Positions 9,891 to 21,453 of a DNA stretch of 64,000 nucleotides are shown piece by piece (the first letter of the stretch is position 1; every line of letters starts with the position of its first letter). Position numbers and translations under genes: made by a program. Location: contig NC_012968.1 in the NCBI RefSeq assembly GCF_000023705.1, forward strand, positions 2,418,001 through 2,482,000, read 5' to 3'. Under the pieces are notes generated by a model that made no database searches, had not been told where the DNA came from, and saw nothing but the letters and a program-made list of their open reading frames with translations. The stretch is from Methylotenera mobilis JLW8. GTDB taxonomy: Bacteria; Pseudomonadota; Gammaproteobacteria; Burkholderiales; Methylophilaceae.

Positions 9891-11033
9891 ATGTCTGAAA
9901 ATAACTCTATCGGCATTGTTGCCCCACAAACCGCACACTTTAGCGAGCCGCTCACTCTTAAAAGCGGCGCAGTGCTAGCGCAATTCAATCTTGTCTACGA
10001 AACCTACGGCACCTTAAATGCCGATAAGTCCAACGCGGTGCTAATTTGCCACGCGTTATCAGGCACACACCATGTGGCAGGCAAGTATTCAGAACAAGAC
10101 AAATACCCAGGCTGGTGGGACAACTTAGTGGGTCCCGGCAAGCCGCTGGATACCAATAAATTTTTTGTGATTGGCGTCAACAACCTAGGCGGCTGTCACG
10201 GCAGTTCTGGCCCGGTTAGCATCAACCCTGCCACAGACAAACCATGGGGCTCTGCTTTCCCCATCGTAACAGTTGAAGACTGGGTAAACTCGCAAGCACG
10301 CCTGTTAGACCAACTTGGGATTACGCAACTAGCTGCAGTCATCGGCGGCAGCCTTGGCGGCATGCAGGCACTGCAATGGACTATCGCCTATCCGGATCGT
10401 GTACGTCACGCCTTGGTCATTGCCTCAGCACCTAATCTTACCGCGCAAAACATCGCGTTTAACGAAGTGGCACGTCAAGCTATTATCACAGACCCTGAGT
10501 TTCACGGTGGTGACTACTACGAGCACGGCGTGGTACCACGCCGTGGCCTACGCATCGCGCGCATGCTGGGCCACATCACCTATTTAAGCGATGACGCAAT
10601 GGGTGAAAAGTTCGGTCGCAAACTGAAAGACGACATCAAATACGGCTTTAACGTTGAGTTTGAAATGGAATCTTACCTACGCTACCAAGGCGATAAGTTT
10701 GCCGGTGAATTTGATGCGAACACTTACTTGCGCATGACACGAGCCTTAGATTACTACGATCCTGCGCTGGCCTATGGCGGCGATCTAAGCAAAGCACTCA
10801 GCCAAACTCAAGCTAAATTTCTAGTGCTGTCATTCACCAGCGACTGGCGCTTCTCACCTGCGCGCTCACGCGAAATCGTAAAAGCGCTGCTTGATAACGA
10901 AAGCACAGTCAGCTATGCAGAAGTTACGGCAGCTCATGGTCATGATGCATTCTTAATGCCAGATAAACATTACCACGCTATCTTACGTACCTATTTAAGC
11001 AACATTGAAGTTGGTGGTAACCATGCAAAATAA
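9891..11033 (+). CDS. metX: Homoserine O-acyltransferase
   Basis: Alpha/beta-hydrolase-fold enzyme that acylates homoserine at the start of methionine synthesis. At 380 residues it has the family length. The nucleophile serine sits in [13 protein letters not shown], with [10 protein letters not shown] and the C-terminal AAHGHDAFL carrying the acid and histidine of the triad. Whether the donor is acetyl-CoA or succinyl-CoA cannot be decided here; many proteobacterial MetX enzymes use succinyl-CoA. metW overlaps the end of metX by 11 bases, so the two are translationally coupled. Confidence 0.96.
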   Translation: MSENNSIGIVAPQTAHFSEPLTLKSGAVLAQFNLVYETYGTLNADKSNAVLICHALSGTHHVAGKYSEQDKYPGWWDNLVGPGKPLDTNKFFVIGVNNLGGCHGSSGPVSINPATDKPWGSAFPIVTVEDWVNSQARLLDQLGITQLAAVIGGSLGGMQALQWTIAYPDRVRHALVIASAPNLTAQNIAFNEVARQAIITDPEFHGGDYYEHGVVPRRGLRIARMLGHITYLSDDAMGEKFGRKLKDDIKYGFNVEFEMESYLRYQGDKFAGEFDANTYLRMTRALDYYDPALAYGGDLSKALSQTQAKFLVLSFTSDWRFSPARSREIVKALLDNESTVSYAEVTAAHGHDAFLMPDKHYHAILRTYLSNIEVGGNHAK

Positions 11034-11640
11034 TGTAAATATTACAAAAAATGTCACCGAGTACCGCCAAGATTTTGCAATTATTGCAAACTGGGTGAAG
11101 TTTGGGACAAAAGTGCTGGATTTAGGTTGCGGCGATGGTGAGTTATTACAATTTTTACGCAGCTCATTAGAAATTAAAGGCTATGGCGTAGAAAAAGACG
11201 ATACCAACCTCATCGCCTGCGTTAAAAACGGTATCAACGTGATTCAAATGGACCTGGAAGACGGTTTATCAGGCTTTGAAGACCAGTCATTCAACACCGT
11301 GATACTGTCACAAACCCTGCAAGCCATGCACAATACAGAAGAAATTGTGCTGGAAATGCTGCGCGTGGGTAAAGAAATCATCGTCACTTTCCCCAACTTC
11401 GGCTATTGGCGCAACCGCATGCAAATCACAGCAGGGCGCATGCCAGTTTCAAAAGCACTACCGTACCAATGGTATGACACACCTAACGTGCACTTATGCA
11501 CGATTAACGACTTTGATTACTTCTGCCAGCAGCACGGCATTGAGATACTTGAACGCCGCGTCATTACCGACGGCAAAGAAGTGAACTTCATGCCCAACCT
11601 ACTGGGTAGCCTCGCCATGTACCGTCTAAAATCCAAGTAG
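11023..11640 (+). CDS. metW: Methionine biosynthesis protein MetW
   Basis: Methyltransferase-fold protein that accompanies MetX in many proteobacteria and is needed for efficient homoserine acylation. Its biochemical role is still not firmly set. The Rossmann motif [12 protein letters not shown] is near residue 35, followed by [18 protein letters not shown] and [13 protein letters not shown], which are typical of MetW. The frame extends upstream to a TTG at 11005, but the ATG at 11023 (205 residues) has a GGTGG ribosome site and overlaps metX by only 11 bases. Confidence 0.94.
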   Translation: MQNNVNITKNVTEYRQDFAIIANWVKFGTKVLDLGCGDGELLQFLRSSLEIKGYGVEKDDTNLIACVKNGINVIQMDLEDGLSGFEDQSFNTVILSQTLQAMHNTEEIVLEMLRVGKEIIVTFPNFGYWRNRMQITAGRMPVSKALPYQWYDTPNVHLCTINDFDYFCQQHGIEILERRVITDGKEVNFMPNLLGSLAMYRLKSK

Positions 11641-11685
11641 TTTAAGCCCAAATAATCTAGAACTCAGGTCATTGAAACCCTAGTA

Positions 11686-13020
11686 ATGTCATTGCAAAAC
11701 GCTGCCCAGCCTACCATCCGCCAATCACTGATGAGCAAAAAGATGCTCATCTGCGTATTTACCGGCTTTAGCTCTGGGCTGCCACTATTTATTTTAATCA
11801 GCCTACTGCCGGCATGGCTACGCTCTGAAGGGGTAGACCTAAAATCGATAGGCCTATTTGCGTTAATCAGCCTACCATTTACCTGGAAGTTTTTGTGGGC
11901 GCCGCTATTTGACCGCTTCACGCCACCGCTAGGGCGCCGCCGCGGCTGGCTGGTGGTATGGCAAGTGTTATTGCTGCTGTCTATTCCAGCATTTGGTGCG
12001 TTTAGCCCCAAGTTTGATATATGGAGCATTGCCTATCTAGCCACAGTCGTGGCTTTCTTTAGCGCATGTCAGGATATCGTGCTGGACGCCTACCGCCGCG
12101 AGCTCTTGATTGATGCAGAGCTAGGCTTAGGCAATGCGGTTCATGTCAACGCCTATAAGATTGCAGGTCTGGTTCCGGGCTCGCTGTCACTGATACTGGC
12201 AGACCATATGCCGTGGAGCAGCGTATTTACTATTACCGCACTATTTATGCTGCCAGGCCTAGTGATGACGCTACTGGTGTCAGAACCAGCATTAAAATAT
12301 GGCGCACCAAAAACTTTGCGCGCGGCGATTGTTGAGCCGTTTAAAGAGTTTATCCAACGCAACGGCTTAAAATCAGCACTGTTCATTTTGGCTTTCATCT
12401 TCCTTTATAAACTTGGCGATAGCATGACCACCGCGCTCGCTACGCCGTTTTATTTAGACATGGGCTACAGCAAAACCGAAATTGGTTTAATCGCTAAAAA
12501 TGCAGGGCTATGGCCAAGCGTGCTAGGTGGCCTGATTGGCGGGCTGTGGATGATCAGGCTGGGTATCAATAAATCATTATGGGTTTTTGGCGCGGTACAA
12601 ATGCTGGCCATTTTGGGCTTTGCATGGCTGGCAGACGCTGCAAGCAACCCCGCGGCATTCAGTGCCACCCTTGAGTTGGATATATTTGGCACCAGTTTCA
12701 GCCTTCAAGAGCGATTGCTATGGCTTGGCATGGTCATCGGTGTAGAAGCGCTGGGAGTAGGGCTGGGCACCGCTGCATTTGTTGCCTACATTGCCAAAAC
12801 CACTCATCCACTTTACACCGCCACCCAGTTTGCGCTGTTTACCAGTTTGGCCGCAGTGCCGCGTACATTTGCCAATGCAGCAACCGGCTATATGGTGGAA
12901 AGCATGGGCTGGCGCGACTTTTTCATACTCTGCTTTATCATCGCCATCCCCGGCATGCTGTTACTGCTAAAAATTGCGCCCTGGCATGAAACCGCAAAAG
13001 AACTGCAAGCCGACGCATAG
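11686..13020 (+). CDS. ampG: AmpG-family muropeptide permease (MFS)
   Basis: Major facilitator transporter with about 12 hydrophobic helices in 444 residues. It is predicted to import GlcNAc-anhydro-muropeptides across the inner membrane for recycling. The loop DRFTPPLGRRRGWLV after the second or third helix is characteristic of AmpG, as are the LPLFILISLLPAWLR opening and FSACQDIVLDAYRREL. A murein tripeptide ligase (mpl) at 49.7-51.0 kb supplies a downstream recycling step. The gene ends four bases from the convergent ExoIII gene, leaving no room for a terminator. Close MFS relatives exist, so the substrate is inferred. Confidence 0.88.
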   Translation: MSLQNAAQPTIRQSLMSKKMLICVFTGFSSGLPLFILISLLPAWLRSEGVDLKSIGLFALISLPFTWKFLWAPLFDRFTPPLGRRRGWLVVWQVLLLLSIPAFGAFSPKFDIWSIAYLATVVAFFSACQDIVLDAYRRELLIDAELGLGNAVHVNAYKIAGLVPGSLSLILADHMPWSSVFTITALFMLPGLVMTLLVSEPALKYGAPKTLRAAIVEPFKEFIQRNGLKSALFILAFIFLYKLGDSMTTALATPFYLDMGYSKTEIGLIAKNAGLWPSVLGGLIGGLWMIRLGINKSLWVFGAVQMLAILGFAWLADAASNPAAFSATLELDIFGTSFSLQERLLWLGMVIGVEALGVGLGTAAFVAYIAKTTHPLYTATQFALFTSLAAVPRTFANAATGYMVESMGWRDFFILCFIIAIPGMLLLLKIAPWHETAKELQADA

Positions 13021-13024
13021 GTTT

Positions 13025-13795
13025 TTAAGCATAGTCTATGATTAAAGGCGCATGATCACTAAAGCGCTCATCTTTATATACGCTGGTTGATACCGCTTTG
13101 GCAGCGAAAGCTGGTGTCGCAATCTGGTAATCAATACGCCAACCTACATTATTAGCCCATGCCTGACCGCGATTACTCCACCATGTGTAACAGGCATCTG
13201 TCGTATCCGGATACAAGGTGCGATAAACATCTACCCAACCCATGTCGTCAAACAACTGAGTCAACCATGCGCGCTCTTCAGGCAGAAAACCTGAGTTCTT
13301 GCGGTTACCTTTCCAGTTTTTCAGATCAGCCTCTTTGTGTGCAATATTCCAGTCACCGCAAATCACTACATCACGCCCACTTTGTACCAACGCATGTAGT
13401 TGTGGCATAAAGCGCTCCATCACGCTGAACTTGAATGCCTGACGCTCTTCACCGCTAGAGCCTGAGGGCAAGTACAGTGACACCACACTCAGATTGCCAA
13501 ACCTGGCTTCCAGATAACGCCCCTCACTATCAATATCTTCTATACCTAAGCCTTCAATCACACTGTCAGCTTTAGTTTTTGAGTAGATGCCAACGCCGCT
13601 ATAGCCTTTTTTTTCCGCATAATGGAAATAGCCATAATAACCTTCCGGATTCAGCATTTGCTCCGTCATATCGCCAGCTTGCGCCTTGAGTTCCTGCATG
13701 CAGATCACGTCCGCATCTTGGTTTTTTAACCACGCATACAAACCTTTGTTGGTTGCAGAACGGATGCCATTTAAATTTAACGATATAATCTTCAA
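13025..13795 (-). CDS. xthA: Exodeoxyribonuclease III family AP endonuclease
   Basis: DNA-repair nuclease cutting 5' of abasic sites and degrading duplex DNA 3'-5'. At 256 residues it is close to ExoIII length. Catalytic signatures look complete: Asn7, Glu35 in MQELKAQ, YLPSG, the Asp/Asn pair in CGDWNIAH, Asp in RIDYQ and the final SDH in FSDHAPL. The gene is divergent from pyrE with only 32 bases between starts. That is the position of crc in pseudomonads, where the homologous protein has lost the nuclease residues. Here those residues are kept, so a true nuclease is favoured, though overall wording such as GFLPEERAWL resembles Crc. Confidence 0.9.
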   Translation of the reverse strand: MKIISLNLNGIRSATNKGLYAWLKNQDADVICMQELKAQAGDMTEQMLNPEGYYGYFHYAEKKGYSGVGIYSKTKADSVIEGLGIEDIDSEGRYLEARFGNLSVVSLYLPSGSSGEERQAFKFSVMERFMPQLHALVQSGRDVVICGDWNIAHKEADLKNWKGNRKNSGFLPEERAWLTQLFDDMGWVDVYRTLYPDTTDACYTWWSNRGQAWANNVGWRIDYQIATPAFAAKAVSTSVYKDERFSDHAPLIIDYA

Positions 13796-13827
13796 AACTT
13801 TATTCCAAATAATTAACAGAAACTATC

Positions 13828-14481
13828 ATGACCCAACCACTCGATCAATTCAGGCAAGATTTTATCGCATTTGCAATCCAAAAAGAGGTTTTAAAATTCG
13901 GTGAATTTAAAACCAAAGCCGGCAGATTAAGCCCTTACTTTTTCAACGCCGGCTTGTTTAACGATGGCGAAAGCCTGATGAAACTGGGTGAGTTCTACGC
14001 GCAAGCAATTAAAAACTCAGGTATTGCGTTCGACATGTTATTTGGCCCAGCTTACAAAGGCATTACGTTAGCGGCAAGTATTGCCATTGCACTTGCCAAA
14101 GATGGTCACAATGTACCCTATGCCTACAACCGCAAAGAGGCAAAAGACCACGGAGAAGGCGGCGTGATTGTAGGCAGCCCACTCAAGGGGCGAGTTCTCA
14201 TCATCGACGATGTGATTTCAGCAGGCACCTCAGTGCGTGAATCTGTTGAATTGATCAATGCCAGCGGCGCCACCGCTTGTGGTGTAGCGATTGCTATCGA
14301 CCGGCAAGAGAAAGGTTTGGGCGAGCTTTCAGCAGTGCAGGAAGTGATTAATAGCAACAAAATACCGGTATGTGCCATTGCTAATTTAAACGATTTGTTG
14401 GCCTATTTAAACGATAAAACCGAGATGGCGCAGAACTTGCATGCGGTCGAGGCATATCGACAAAAATATGGCGTGATTTAA
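13828..14481 (+). CDS. pyrE: Orotate phosphoribosyltransferase
   Basis: Converts orotate and PRPP to orotidine 5'-monophosphate in pyrimidine synthesis. The PRPP-binding motif is [17 protein letters not shown] near residue 125. The N-terminal [16 protein letters not shown] and [11 protein letters not shown] segments are family hallmarks. The length is 217 residues. The 32-base gap to the divergent ExoIII gene forces the two promoters to overlap each other or extend into the coding regions. No pyrE attenuator of the enterobacterial type is visible. Confidence 0.97.
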   Translation: MTQPLDQFRQDFIAFAIQKEVLKFGEFKTKAGRLSPYFFNAGLFNDGESLMKLGEFYAQAIKNSGIAFDMLFGPAYKGITLAASIAIALAKDGHNVPYAYNRKEAKDHGEGGVIVGSPLKGRVLIIDDVISAGTSVRESVELINASGATACGVAIAIDRQEKGLGELSAVQEVINSNKIPVCAIANLNDLLAYLNDKTEMAQNLHAVEAYRQKYGVI

Positions 14482-14552
14482 TTTAAGGCTTGGTCAATCA
14501 AGGTTAAGTCGAGCAAGATTTAGTAAACTAAGCTCAATTAAACCAGACTTAA

Positions 14553-15266
14553 ATGTGGCCGCGAAAGGTGATTGCAAACAAAATGCAGAAATTGTTAAGA
14601 CAGCAACCTAAAACACAACAACCCAGCCAAGCGGCCACACTACCTATCCAAAAGTTTGTAATGTACAGTGTTTACGCACTGGGCTTACTGCTATGCACAG
14701 CACAATACGCAAAGGCAGAAGGTAGCGGCAAGATTCTGAAATGGAAGGACGAAAATGGCGTCACCCACTATGGTGACAACATGCCTAGCCAATACAACAA
14801 CCGGGAAAACTCGCAGATTAACCGTCAAGGCATCACAGTTAAACACAACGTGCCGAACAAAGGCAATGCTGATGAACTTAGCAAACTAGAGCAAGCCAAA
14901 ACCGAGCAAGCCAAGAAAGACAAAGCACTGCTAGGCGCATTTACCAATGTGGGTGAGATTGATTTAGCCTTAGAGCGCAATATTCAACTGGATAAAATTG
15001 CCTTAGATAACCTAAAGCAAGAGCGAGCCACGCATCAAAAGAGCTTGGATAGCAAAAAAGCCACGGCAGCGACCTTGGAGCAAAAAAAGAAAACAGTGCC
15101 TAAAGATCTGAAAGCTGACATTGCCGATGAGCAGACACAAATCAGCCGCTTGGATAAAAACATCGAAGATAAAAATGCTGCCATTAGCGAGACACGCAAG
15201 CGATTTGAGGAGGACAAGAAGCGCTATACCTTGCTAAAAAGTGAGCCCGCAGGGCAAGCGCAGTAA
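14553..15266 (+). CDS. DUF4124-domain secreted coiled-coil protein
   Basis: Protein of unknown function. A hydrophobic signal segment (~residues 38-52, ending AQYAKA) precedes a DUF4124 motif (ILKWKDENGVTHYGD) that is common in periplasmic or outer-surface proteins of beta- and gammaproteobacteria. The remaining ~130 residues are rich in Lys, Glu, Gln and Asp with a heptad-like pattern, suggesting a long coiled coil. The start is uncertain: the ATG at 14553 gives the longest frame, and one at 14583 has an AAAGGTG element about 12 bases upstream. The gene ends before a strong bidirectional terminator. No function is proposed. Confidence 0.75.
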   Translation: MWPRKVIANKMQKLLRQQPKTQQPSQAATLPIQKFVMYSVYALGLLLCTAQYAKAEGSGKILKWKDENGVTHYGDNMPSQYNNRENSQINRQGITVKHNVPNKGNADELSKLEQAKTEQAKKDKALLGAFTNVGEIDLALERNIQLDKIALDNLKQERATHQKSLDSKKATAATLEQKKKTVPKDLKADIADEQTQISRLDKNIEDKNAAISETRKRFEEDKKRYTLLKSEPAGQAQ

Positions 15267-15382
15267 ATGCGCTGCGAAATCAGTAAGCACTTTCGCAAGC
15301 AACTAGCCAAACTGTTACCAAAGCTAGCCTAAACAATTAGTTCAAATAACTAACGCGGTTACGCCGTGTATGTCCTATAAAC

Positions 15383-15417
15383 AAAAAATCCTGCGGTAGT
15401 TAACCGCAGGATTTTTT
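15383..15417. terminator. Bidirectional intrinsic terminator between the DUF4124 gene and gatB
   Basis: A perfect 14-base inverted repeat (AAAAAATCCTGCGG and its complement) surrounds a seven-base loop, with a T tract on both strands. It lies between convergent genes and should terminate both. Confidence 0.92.
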
Positions 15418-15445
15418 TATTGCCAGTACCGCAAATCAAGCCTAA

Positions 15446-16894
15446 CTAAGCACCTAGCTTGCGCTTCAATACCTCATTTACCTGTGCCGGGTTGGCTTTG
15501 CCTTTAGAAGCCTTCATCGCTTGGCCGACTAAAGCATTAAATGCCTTTTCTTTGCCTGCCTTGAACTCTTCTACCATAGCCGCATTGGCCGCTAACACTT
15601 CGTCGATAATGGCCTCAATCGCACCAGTATCCGAAACTTGCTTGAGGCCTTTGGCTTCGATAATGGCATCCACTTCACCCTCACCATTCCACATGGCTTC
15701 AAACACTTGTTTAGCCGCGTTATTAGAAATAGTGTTATCCGTGATGCGTTTAATCAGCGCCGCCAAGCTCTCCGCACCCACAGGTGATGCTGCCAAGGAT
15801 TTTTCTTCTGCATTCAACTTAGCAGAAATCGCACCCATCACCCAGTTAGCGGCTGGTTTGGCTTCGGCACCGGCATTCACTACCGCCACGAAGTAATCCG
15901 CTAGTGCGCGGTCTGCCGTGAGTGTAGCCGCATCGTAGCTAGTTAAGCCAAACTGACTTTCAAATCTGGCCTTCATCGCCTCTGGCAGCTCTGGCATTTC
16001 TGCCTGTATGCGTGCCTTATCTGCTTCGGTAATTTCTAATGGTAATAAATCAGGATCCGGGAAGTAGCGATAGTCATTCGCTTCTTCTTTGCTACGCATG
16101 GCGCGCGTTTCACCGGTATCCGGGTTAAACAGTACAGTAGCCTGCTGAATGGTGCCGCCATCTTCCAGCGTTTCAATCTGCCAGCGCGTTTCATACTCAA
16201 TCGCCTGCTGCATGAACTTGAATGAGTTCAGATTTTTAATTTCACGGCGCGTGCCCAACTTTTCAGTGCCTTTTGGGCGCACAGAAACGTTCACATCGCA
16301 TCTGAAGCTGCCTTCCTGCATATTGCCGTCGCAAATACCTATCCATTGCACCAACTCATGCAGTTTTTTGGCATAAGCTACCGCTTCTGCTGCCGAGCGC
16401 ATATCAGGCTCGGTCACAATTTCCAGCAAAGGTGTACCAGCACGGTTTAAGTCGATACCGCTCATGCCCTCTACCGCGCCATGCACAGATTTACCCGCAT
16501 CTTCTTCCAAATGTGCACGCGTGATATTAATTGCCTTTTCATAAGCAGCGTTTTTGCCTACTGCCGGCACTTGTATGGTGACCGCGCCTTTACCCACCAC
16601 CGGTAACTCATACTGGCTGATTTGGTAACCTTTAGGTAAATCCGGGTAGAAGTAGTTTTTACGCGCAAATACAGAACGCGGTGCGATGTCAGCATGTATT
16701 GCCAGACCGAACTTAATCGCACAATTCACTGCTTCTTTATTCAATACTGGCAACACACCAGGCAAGGCAATGCTCACTTCACACGCCTGTGTGTTAGGCT
16801 CGGCGCCATAAGTGGTGGAAGCACCTGAGAAAATTTTAGTATTTGTTTTTAACTGGGTATGTGTTTCTAACCCAATAACGACTTCCCATTCCAT
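15446..16894 (-). CDS. gatB: Aspartyl/glutamyl-tRNA amidotransferase subunit B
   Basis: tRNA-binding and kinase subunit of GatCAB, which converts misacylated Glu-tRNA(Gln) and/or Asp-tRNA(Asn) into the correct amide forms. The start [17 protein letters not shown] and internal [27 protein letters not shown] and [10 protein letters not shown] are family motifs. The C-terminal ~150 residues form the helical YqeY-like tail, which begins after [11 protein letters not shown]. The length is 482 residues. Its ATG shares one base with the gatA stop (TAATG), a translational-coupling arrangement. It is the last gene of gatC-gatA-gatB. Confidence 0.97.
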   Translation of the reverse strand: MEWEVVIGLETHTQLKTNTKIFSGASTTYGAEPNTQACEVSIALPGVLPVLNKEAVNCAIKFGLAIHADIAPRSVFARKNYFYPDLPKGYQISQYELPVVGKGAVTIQVPAVGKNAAYEKAINITRAHLEEDAGKSVHGAVEGMSGIDLNRAGTPLLEIVTEPDMRSAAEAVAYAKKLHELVQWIGICDGNMQEGSFRCDVNVSVRPKGTEKLGTRREIKNLNSFKFMQQAIEYETRWQIETLEDGGTIQQATVLFNPDTGETRAMRSKEEANDYRYFPDPDLLPLEITEADKARIQAEMPELPEAMKARFESQFGLTSYDAATLTADRALADYFVAVVNAGAEAKPAANWVMGAISAKLNAEEKSLAASPVGAESLAALIKRITDNTISNNAAKQVFEAMWNGEGEVDAIIEAKGLKQVSDTGAIEAIIDEVLAANAAMVEEFKAGKEKAFNALVGQAMKASKGKANPAQVNEVLKRKLGA

Positions 16895-18378
16895 TACTTA
16901 GACCCTTCCAATACATCAAGCTCCGGCATAGCCGCATGCCAATCTGTCACTTGCTGATACTGATGCGCCACGTTTAACATACGTGCCTCATCAAAATAAT
17001 TACCGATAATCTGCAAACCTACAGGCAAGGCTTTACCATCAGCACTAGTGCTGAAACCAGCCGGCACACTCATACCTGGCAAGCCTGCTAAGTTGGTGGA
17101 AATGGTGTAAATATCTTGCAGATACATCGCCACAGGGTCATCTACCTTCTCACCTGCTTTAAATGCAGTGGATGGTGCCGCTGGCCCCATAATCACATCA
17201 CATTTTTTGAAAGCTTCCTCGAAGTCTTGTGCGATTAAACGACGAATCTGCTGCGCTTTCAGGTAATACGCATCGTAGTAGCCTGCGCTCAACACATAGG
17301 TACCGATTAAGATACGACGCTTGACCTCAGCACCAAAACCTTCAGCACGGCTCTTACAGTACATATCCATCAAATCGGTATATTCAGAAGCACGGTGCCC
17401 ATAACGCACACCATCGTAGCGAGATAAGTTACTAGACGCCTCAGCCGGTGCCAATACGTAGTAAACCGGAATAGATAAGCCAGTATTCGGCAGTGAAATC
17501 TCTACAATTTCAGCGCCTAGTTTTTTATACTCGGCAATGGCATCTTCAATTACCTTACCCACGCCCGCATCCAAACCTTCGGCAAAGAACTCTTTCGGCA
17601 AGCCGATACGTAAACCTTGCAAAGGCTTATTCAAATCACGCGTGTAATCTTCTTTTTCGCGATTCAAGCTGGTGGAATCGCGCTCGTCAAAGCCTGCCAT
17701 CACGTTCATCATCAATGCGCAGTCTTCAGCAGACTTCGCCATCGGCCCAGCTTGGTCCAGGCTGGAAGCAAAAGCAATCATGCCGTAACGTGATACCACG
17801 CCGTAAGTTGGTTTTAAACCGGTAAAGCCACACAGTGAGGCTGGTTGACGAATTGAACCACCAGTATCGGTACCGGTAGCCGCCGCACATAAGCGTGCCG
17901 CTACTGCCGCCGCACTGCCGCCGCTACTGCCGCCAGGCACACGGCTGAAATCCCAAGGGTTTTTTACGCCGCCAAAGTAGCTGGTTTCATTGGATGAACC
18001 CATCGCGAACTCGTCCATATTGGTTTTACCCAAGTTCACCGCACCCGCTTGGTCAAACTGCGTAATCACATGTGCGTCATAAGGCGCGATAAAGTTTTCC
18101 AGCATTTTTGAGCCGCACGTGGTTTTCCAGCCTACCGCACAAAAAATATCTTTTTGTGCAATCGGGATACCAGTCAACGGTGTTGCGTTGCCAGCGGCAA
18201 TGCGCACATCCGCCGCCTTCGCCTGCGCTAGGGTTTTATCCTGGTCTAAAGCAATATAGGCATTGATGGCTGGATTCAGTGCGTCAATGCGGTTTAAAAA
18301 AGTTTGCGTCAGCTCTACGCTAGAAATTTCTTTATTAGCCAACATTTGGGCTAATGTTTTTAAGCTACTGTTGATCAT
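16894..18378 (-). CDS. gatA: Aspartyl/glutamyl-tRNA amidotransferase subunit A
   Basis: Glutaminase subunit of GatCAB that releases ammonia for tRNA amidation. It belongs to the amidase-signature family. Lys76 in AQKD, Ser151 in GGSSGGS and Ser175 in TGGSIRQ form the Ser-cisSer-Lys triad with the usual 24-residue spacing between serines. The length is 494 residues. gatC ends eight bases upstream and gatB begins at the stop codon, so all three subunits are produced from one message. Confidence 0.98.
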   Translation of the reverse strand: MINSSLKTLAQMLANKEISSVELTQTFLNRIDALNPAINAYIALDQDKTLAQAKAADVRIAAGNATPLTGIPIAQKDIFCAVGWKTTCGSKMLENFIAPYDAHVITQFDQAGAVNLGKTNMDEFAMGSSNETSYFGGVKNPWDFSRVPGGSSGGSAAAVAARLCAAATGTDTGGSIRQPASLCGFTGLKPTYGVVSRYGMIAFASSLDQAGPMAKSAEDCALMMNVMAGFDERDSTSLNREKEDYTRDLNKPLQGLRIGLPKEFFAEGLDAGVGKVIEDAIAEYKKLGAEIVEISLPNTGLSIPVYYVLAPAEASSNLSRYDGVRYGHRASEYTDLMDMYCKSRAEGFGAEVKRRILIGTYVLSAGYYDAYYLKAQQIRRLIAQDFEEAFKKCDVIMGPAAPSTAFKAGEKVDDPVAMYLQDIYTISTNLAGLPGMSVPAGFSTSADGKALPVGLQIIGNYFDEARMLNVAHQYQQVTDWHAAMPELDVLEGSK

Positions 18379-18386
18379 GATTGCGA

Positions 18387-18701
18387 TTACTCGATTACTT
18401 TAGGTACAAGATACAGGCCGCTGTCCACAGCAAGCTCTGCCGAACCATTGCCCAGCACTGGCGAAATTTTTTGGAAAGATTCACGCTGATTGGTTTTGGT
18501 CACCACATCGTCACGTAAACGTTGCACCACGTCTTGTGAATGCGACATAGGCTCAATCCCCGCAGTATCCACTGCCTGCATTTGCTCGATCAGGCCCAAT
18601 ATGCCAGTCAGTTTTGACAACGTTGCCGCAGCATCACTATCGCTTACTTCCAAGCGGGCAAGATGCGCTATTTTTTTTATATCATCAGTACTCAGTGCCA
18701 T
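18387..18701 (-). CDS. gatC: Aspartyl/glutamyl-tRNA amidotransferase subunit C
   Basis: Small scaffold subunit (104 residues) that wraps around GatA and stabilises the complex. It shows the family pattern: [14 protein letters not shown] at the start, a central [14 protein letters not shown] segment, LRDDVV, and a C-terminal [10 protein letters not shown]. It is the first gene of gatCAB and is divergent from mreB across 310 bases. Confidence 0.96.
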   Translation of the reverse strand: MALSTDDIKKIAHLARLEVSDSDAAATLSKLTGILGLIEQMQAVDTAGIEPMSHSQDVVQRLRDDVVTKTNQRESFQKISPVLGNGSAELAVDSGLYLVPKVIE

Positions 18702-20055
<1,354 letters not shown>

Positions 20056-20062
20056 TCACACG

Positions 20063-20096
20063 CAAATACTAGACCTAGACAAATACTAGACTTAGA
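20063..20096 (+). repeat. 17-base tandem duplication after mreB
   Basis: The units CAAATACTAGACCTAGA and CAAATACTAGACTTAGA are adjacent and differ by one base. They begin eight bases after the mreB stop codon. No coding role is seen. Confidence 0.7.
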
Positions 20097-20216
20097 TAAG
20101 AACAGCTATCCAGTAAAAGCAGCTAAAGTACAAGCATAATCTCGCTTTCACTTACAGCATTGAATTTTCTCAAGGCGTTTAGCGCTTTCAGGTCTAGTTA
20201 AAATTTAGTCTTGAGA

Positions 20217-20246
20217 TTGACAAGAGATTTACTCGCAGCACCTAAT
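20217..20246 (+). promoter_or_regulatory. Possible promoter for mreC
   Basis: A perfect TTGACA at 20217-20222 is followed 18 bases later by CCTAAT, a poor -10 match. It lies about 70-100 bases before mreC and overlaps the start of the hairpin at 20245. The -35 match is good but the -10 is not, so this is only a candidate. Confidence 0.25.
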
Positions 20247-20268
20247 AGGCCGTATTATTACGGCCTAT
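20245..20268 (+). terminator. Hairpin between mreB and mreC (possible attenuator)
   Basis: A 10-base stem ATAGGCCGTA/TACGGCCTAT closes a TTAT loop. It is followed by GTCTTAATT rather than a clean T run. It could be a leaky terminator, an RNA-processing or stability element, or an operator. The position between genes made at different levels makes partial termination attractive. Confidence 0.45.
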
Positions 20269-20313
20269 GTCTTAATTAACAGCATTAAAGTTTGGAATCA
20301 GAACGTACTCACA

Positions 20314-21453
20314 ATGGCCGGTTATCATCAAAATCTGGATCAACAGCAAGCCCCAGCTTTTTTTGCGCGCGGCCCTAGCCCACTGGCACGTCTGGCGTTT
20401 TTCTCTGCGCTATCATTGACATTAATGGCGACAGACTCACGCCTGCAATATCTGGGTACCGCGCGTGAGCACTTAATGGTGGTATTGCAACCATTGCAAT
20501 TTATTGCAAATGCACCTTCTATGCTTTACGACTCAACCAACGAGTATTTTTCTACCCATCACCGTTTACTCAATGAAAATCAATATCTGCGCAAGCAGGC
20601 ACTGGTGCAGGCGATTTCGCTGCAGAAAATGAAAACACTGACGCTGGAGAATACCAATCTGCGTCAACTATTAGCTGCCAATCAATCACTAGAAGAATAC
20701 AGCCAGCTTGGCGAAATTCTGCATGTAGGACGCGACCCTTTTACCAAGAAAATCGTCGTCAATCGCGGCAGCAACCATCAGGTGGTAGATGGCGCAGCCG
20801 TGGTAGATGCCAAAGGGATAATCGGTCAAGTAACGCGCACTTATCCAGCCAGCAGCGAAGTCACCCTGATTACGGACAAATCACTGACCATCCCCATCCA
20901 GATTGAGCGCAATGGCTTGCGTGCCATTGCGTTTGGCCATGGCCGCGATAACACGCTAGACTTGCCATTTCTACCTGCCAACGTAGATATCAAACCCGGT
21001 GACAAGCTAGTGACATCCGGCATTGACGGCGTTTACCCCAAGGGGCTGGCAGTCGCCACCGTGACAGACATCCAAACCAGCGCAGACTCGCCGTTTGCAA
21101 GAATCGTCTGCGTGCCGACTGGTGGTATTGAAAATCATAAGCAAGTGCTCATTGTCAGCATCTCGCAGCCTGACAGCGTTGCCAACACCAGTGCGGCCAG
21201 CCAGCGTGCAAACAACAATGACATAGCCGCAAAAACCACCAAGCCTGAAGCAAGCCAAGCACTAGCAGGTGCAGCTAAAACACCGACAAACAAAGTACCA
21301 GCAAATGCTCCGGTAACTAACACGCCTACGGCGCCAGCAGTGCAAGCCGCAGCGACTTCGGCGCCGGCCACCTCAGCAGAAGCAACTCAACATAAACAGC
21401 CAGCTGTAGCAACTGAACCTAGCACCAGCCACAAACCCCATGCACAAGACTAA
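20314..21453 (+). CDS. mreC: Rod-shape-determining protein MreC
   Basis: Bitopic inner-membrane protein that links MreB to periplasmic PBP2/RodA. A single transmembrane helix (~residues 25-45) is followed by a coiled-coil segment (LLNENQYLRKQALVQ to LRQLLAANQ) and the beta-barrel MreC core (GRDPFTKKIVVNRGS, GQVTRTYPASSEVTLITD, KLVTSGIDGVYPKGL). The protein is 379 residues long because of an Ala/Thr/Pro-rich tail of about 90 residues after the core. That tail is low-complexity and probably disordered. mreD begins 14 bases before its stop. Confidence 0.96.
   Translation: MAGYHQNLDQQQAPAFFARGPSPLARLAFFSALSLTLMATDSRLQYLGTAREHLMVVLQPLQFIANAPSMLYDSTNEYFSTHHRLLNENQYLRKQALVQAISLQKMKTLTLENTNLRQLLAANQSLEEYSQLGEILHVGRDPFTKKIVVNRGSNHQVVDGAAVVDAKGIIGQVTRTYPASSEVTLITDKSLTIPIQIERNGLRAIAFGHGRDNTLDLPFLPANVDIKPGDKLVTSGIDGVYPKGLAVATVTDIQTSADSPFARIVCVPTGGIENHKQVLIVSISQPDSVANTSAASQRANNNDIAAKTTKPEASQALAGAAKTPTNKVPANAPVTNTPTAPAVQAAATSAPATSAEATQHKQPAVATEPSTSHKPHAQD

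Noticed and set aside
20217-20246. Confident sigma-70 promoter for mreC
   Set aside because: The -35 is perfect but the -10 is poor, so it was kept only as a low-confidence feature.
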